Assembly (NCBI GenBank): GCA_001642005.1
Contig: LWCA01000129.1
Span: 1-49,523 of the forward strand
DNA length: 49,523 bases
DNA from: Intoshia linei
Taxonomy: Eukaryota > Orthonectida > Rhopaluridae
Direction: 5' to 3'
Below are positions 48,724-49,523 of this stretch, in pieces. Position 1 is the stretch's first letter. The number at the start of each line of letters is the position of its first letter. The position numbers were made by a program, and so were the translations under genes. Under the pieces are notes generated by a model. That model had not been told where the DNA came from. It did no database searches and was given only the letters and a program-made list of their open reading frames with translations.

Positions 48724-49523
48724 TTATAATAAACTTTGAATTAAAGCGTCTCGTACGTCCCATAAGTATTTCGTCATTTTCCTTTTATCGATTGTAGGAT
48801 TGACGTTATCAAACCAATCTAATGGCAATCTCTGCGGAATGTCAATATCCTGGTTTTGTTGCGGTGCTTTCAAAGTTGAATATCCGCTATTGTTGGTAAT
48901 GATTTTATCAATGTATCTAGTATAATTGTCAGAATGGAATATTTTATCTTGTTTTTTAGGCGGTGGAACAAACATGACATCTAAATAATTTTATATTAAA
49001 AAAAACATTAAGCATTACTTTCGTTTAAAAACAAGTTTTGCGTCGGTTTTTGCAACAATATCTTTGCATTTCCTAAATCTAATTGAAGAAATAAATAAAA
49101 AATGTACCTGGGTTAGCATTTTGATTGCTGTACGTTATATGCACTCTACCTGGTGGATACCTATTATAGTTGTTTTTAAACGATCCACCTTCACTATTGA
49201 GAATATTGTTAATCTGAGAATATGAATTATTTATCTGAGATGGGATTGTTGGTTGCTGATTGTACATGAAATTTCCAACAGAACTGTACATTAAATTATC
49301 TGATGATGCGTTGTGATAATTAAGTTGATTGAATTGAGAATTTGGCAACATCTGGTTTTGATACATTTGCCCCATCTGATTTTGATTAACGGTTTGATTT
49401 AAATTATTGCTAGATTGGAACTGAATTTCCATGTTTTTTTCATAAACGTAATTTTTTGCTTTTAATTCGTATGCTGCTTTTTTTTCACGGTCAAGGGTTC
49501 TCCATGCCTGTCCAATAAACTTA
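48724..49523 (-). CDS. PBRM1: Polybromo-1 (BAF180), 3' end, runs off the window
   Basis: Polybromo is the defining subunit of the PBAF chromatin-remodelling complex. Visible exons are 49523-49108 (continuing beyond the edge), 49078-49019 and 48980-48724; they join in frame to about 244 residues. The first begins in the second half of an HMG box: KFIGQAWRTLDREKKAAYEL, as in polybromo upstream of its C-terminal tail. A Gln/Asn-rich linker follows (SSNNLNQTVNQNQMGQMYQN), in place of the Pro/Gly-rich linker of vertebrates. The end is diagnostic: NVMFVPPPKKQDKIFHSDNY, TRYIDKI, RLPLDWF and YLWDVRDALIQSLL, matching the conserved polybromo C-terminus. The bromodomains and BAH domains must lie to the right. 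The introns are 29 and 38 bp. Its stop is 44 bp from that of the converging IARS1 gene. Confidence 0.9.

Overview
The window is AT-rich animal-type nuclear DNA. Its genes are spliced with GT-AG introns, use the standard code, and encode metazoan proteins: cyclin D, calcipressin, the RalGAP beta subunit, polybromo, a cilium-type EF-hand/WD40 protein, cytosolic IleRS, a mitoribosomal protein and two nuclear transport receptors. I rebuilt eleven genes exon by exon by keeping the reading frame and following the known order of conserved motifs in each family. Of the 42 introns placed, 32 are only 28-48 bp. Very short introns together with an axonemal-type gene fit a compact, ciliated invertebrate; dicyemid or orthonectid 'mesozoans' are one possibility, but this is inference and the sequence does not prove it.

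Layout. 1-636: a Tc1-like element fragment and a 116-bp exact direct repeat beside an N gap. 637-2913 (+): C-terminal part of UBE4/UFD2. 4144-7737 (-): CSE1L. 7738-14726: gene-poor, with a deleted Tc1/mariner element. 14727-16196 (-): cyclin D. 16240-22843: gene-poor, with a hAT element that kept a perfect 8-bp target duplication. 22844-23505 (-): calcipressin. 23687-24643 or beyond (-): PPM1G, whose N-terminal half is not visible before a second N gap at 25269. 25270-25800: two abutting hAT pieces. 26454-27316 (+): mL46. 27392-30794 (-): XPO1. 31316-37913 (-): RALGAPB, with a hAT element in its largest intron. 39269-43672 (-): WDR49/CFAP337-like. 44979-48679 (+): IARS1. 48724-49523 (-): 3' end of PBRM1, running off the right edge.

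The genes are mostly housekeeping and do not form one pathway. XPO1 and CSE1L are both RanGTP-dependent export receptors, and PPM1G and calcipressin are tandem phosphatase-related genes. Two convergent pairs (mL46/XPO1 and IARS1/PBRM1) end 75 and 44 bp apart, with candidate poly(A) signals that imply overlapping 3' ends.

The most unusual coding observation is in IleRS: several residues normally fixed in the post-transfer editing pocket are replaced, while the catalytic KMSKS motif is intact. I found no CRISPR array, no convincing tRNA or rRNA gene, and no clear new system.
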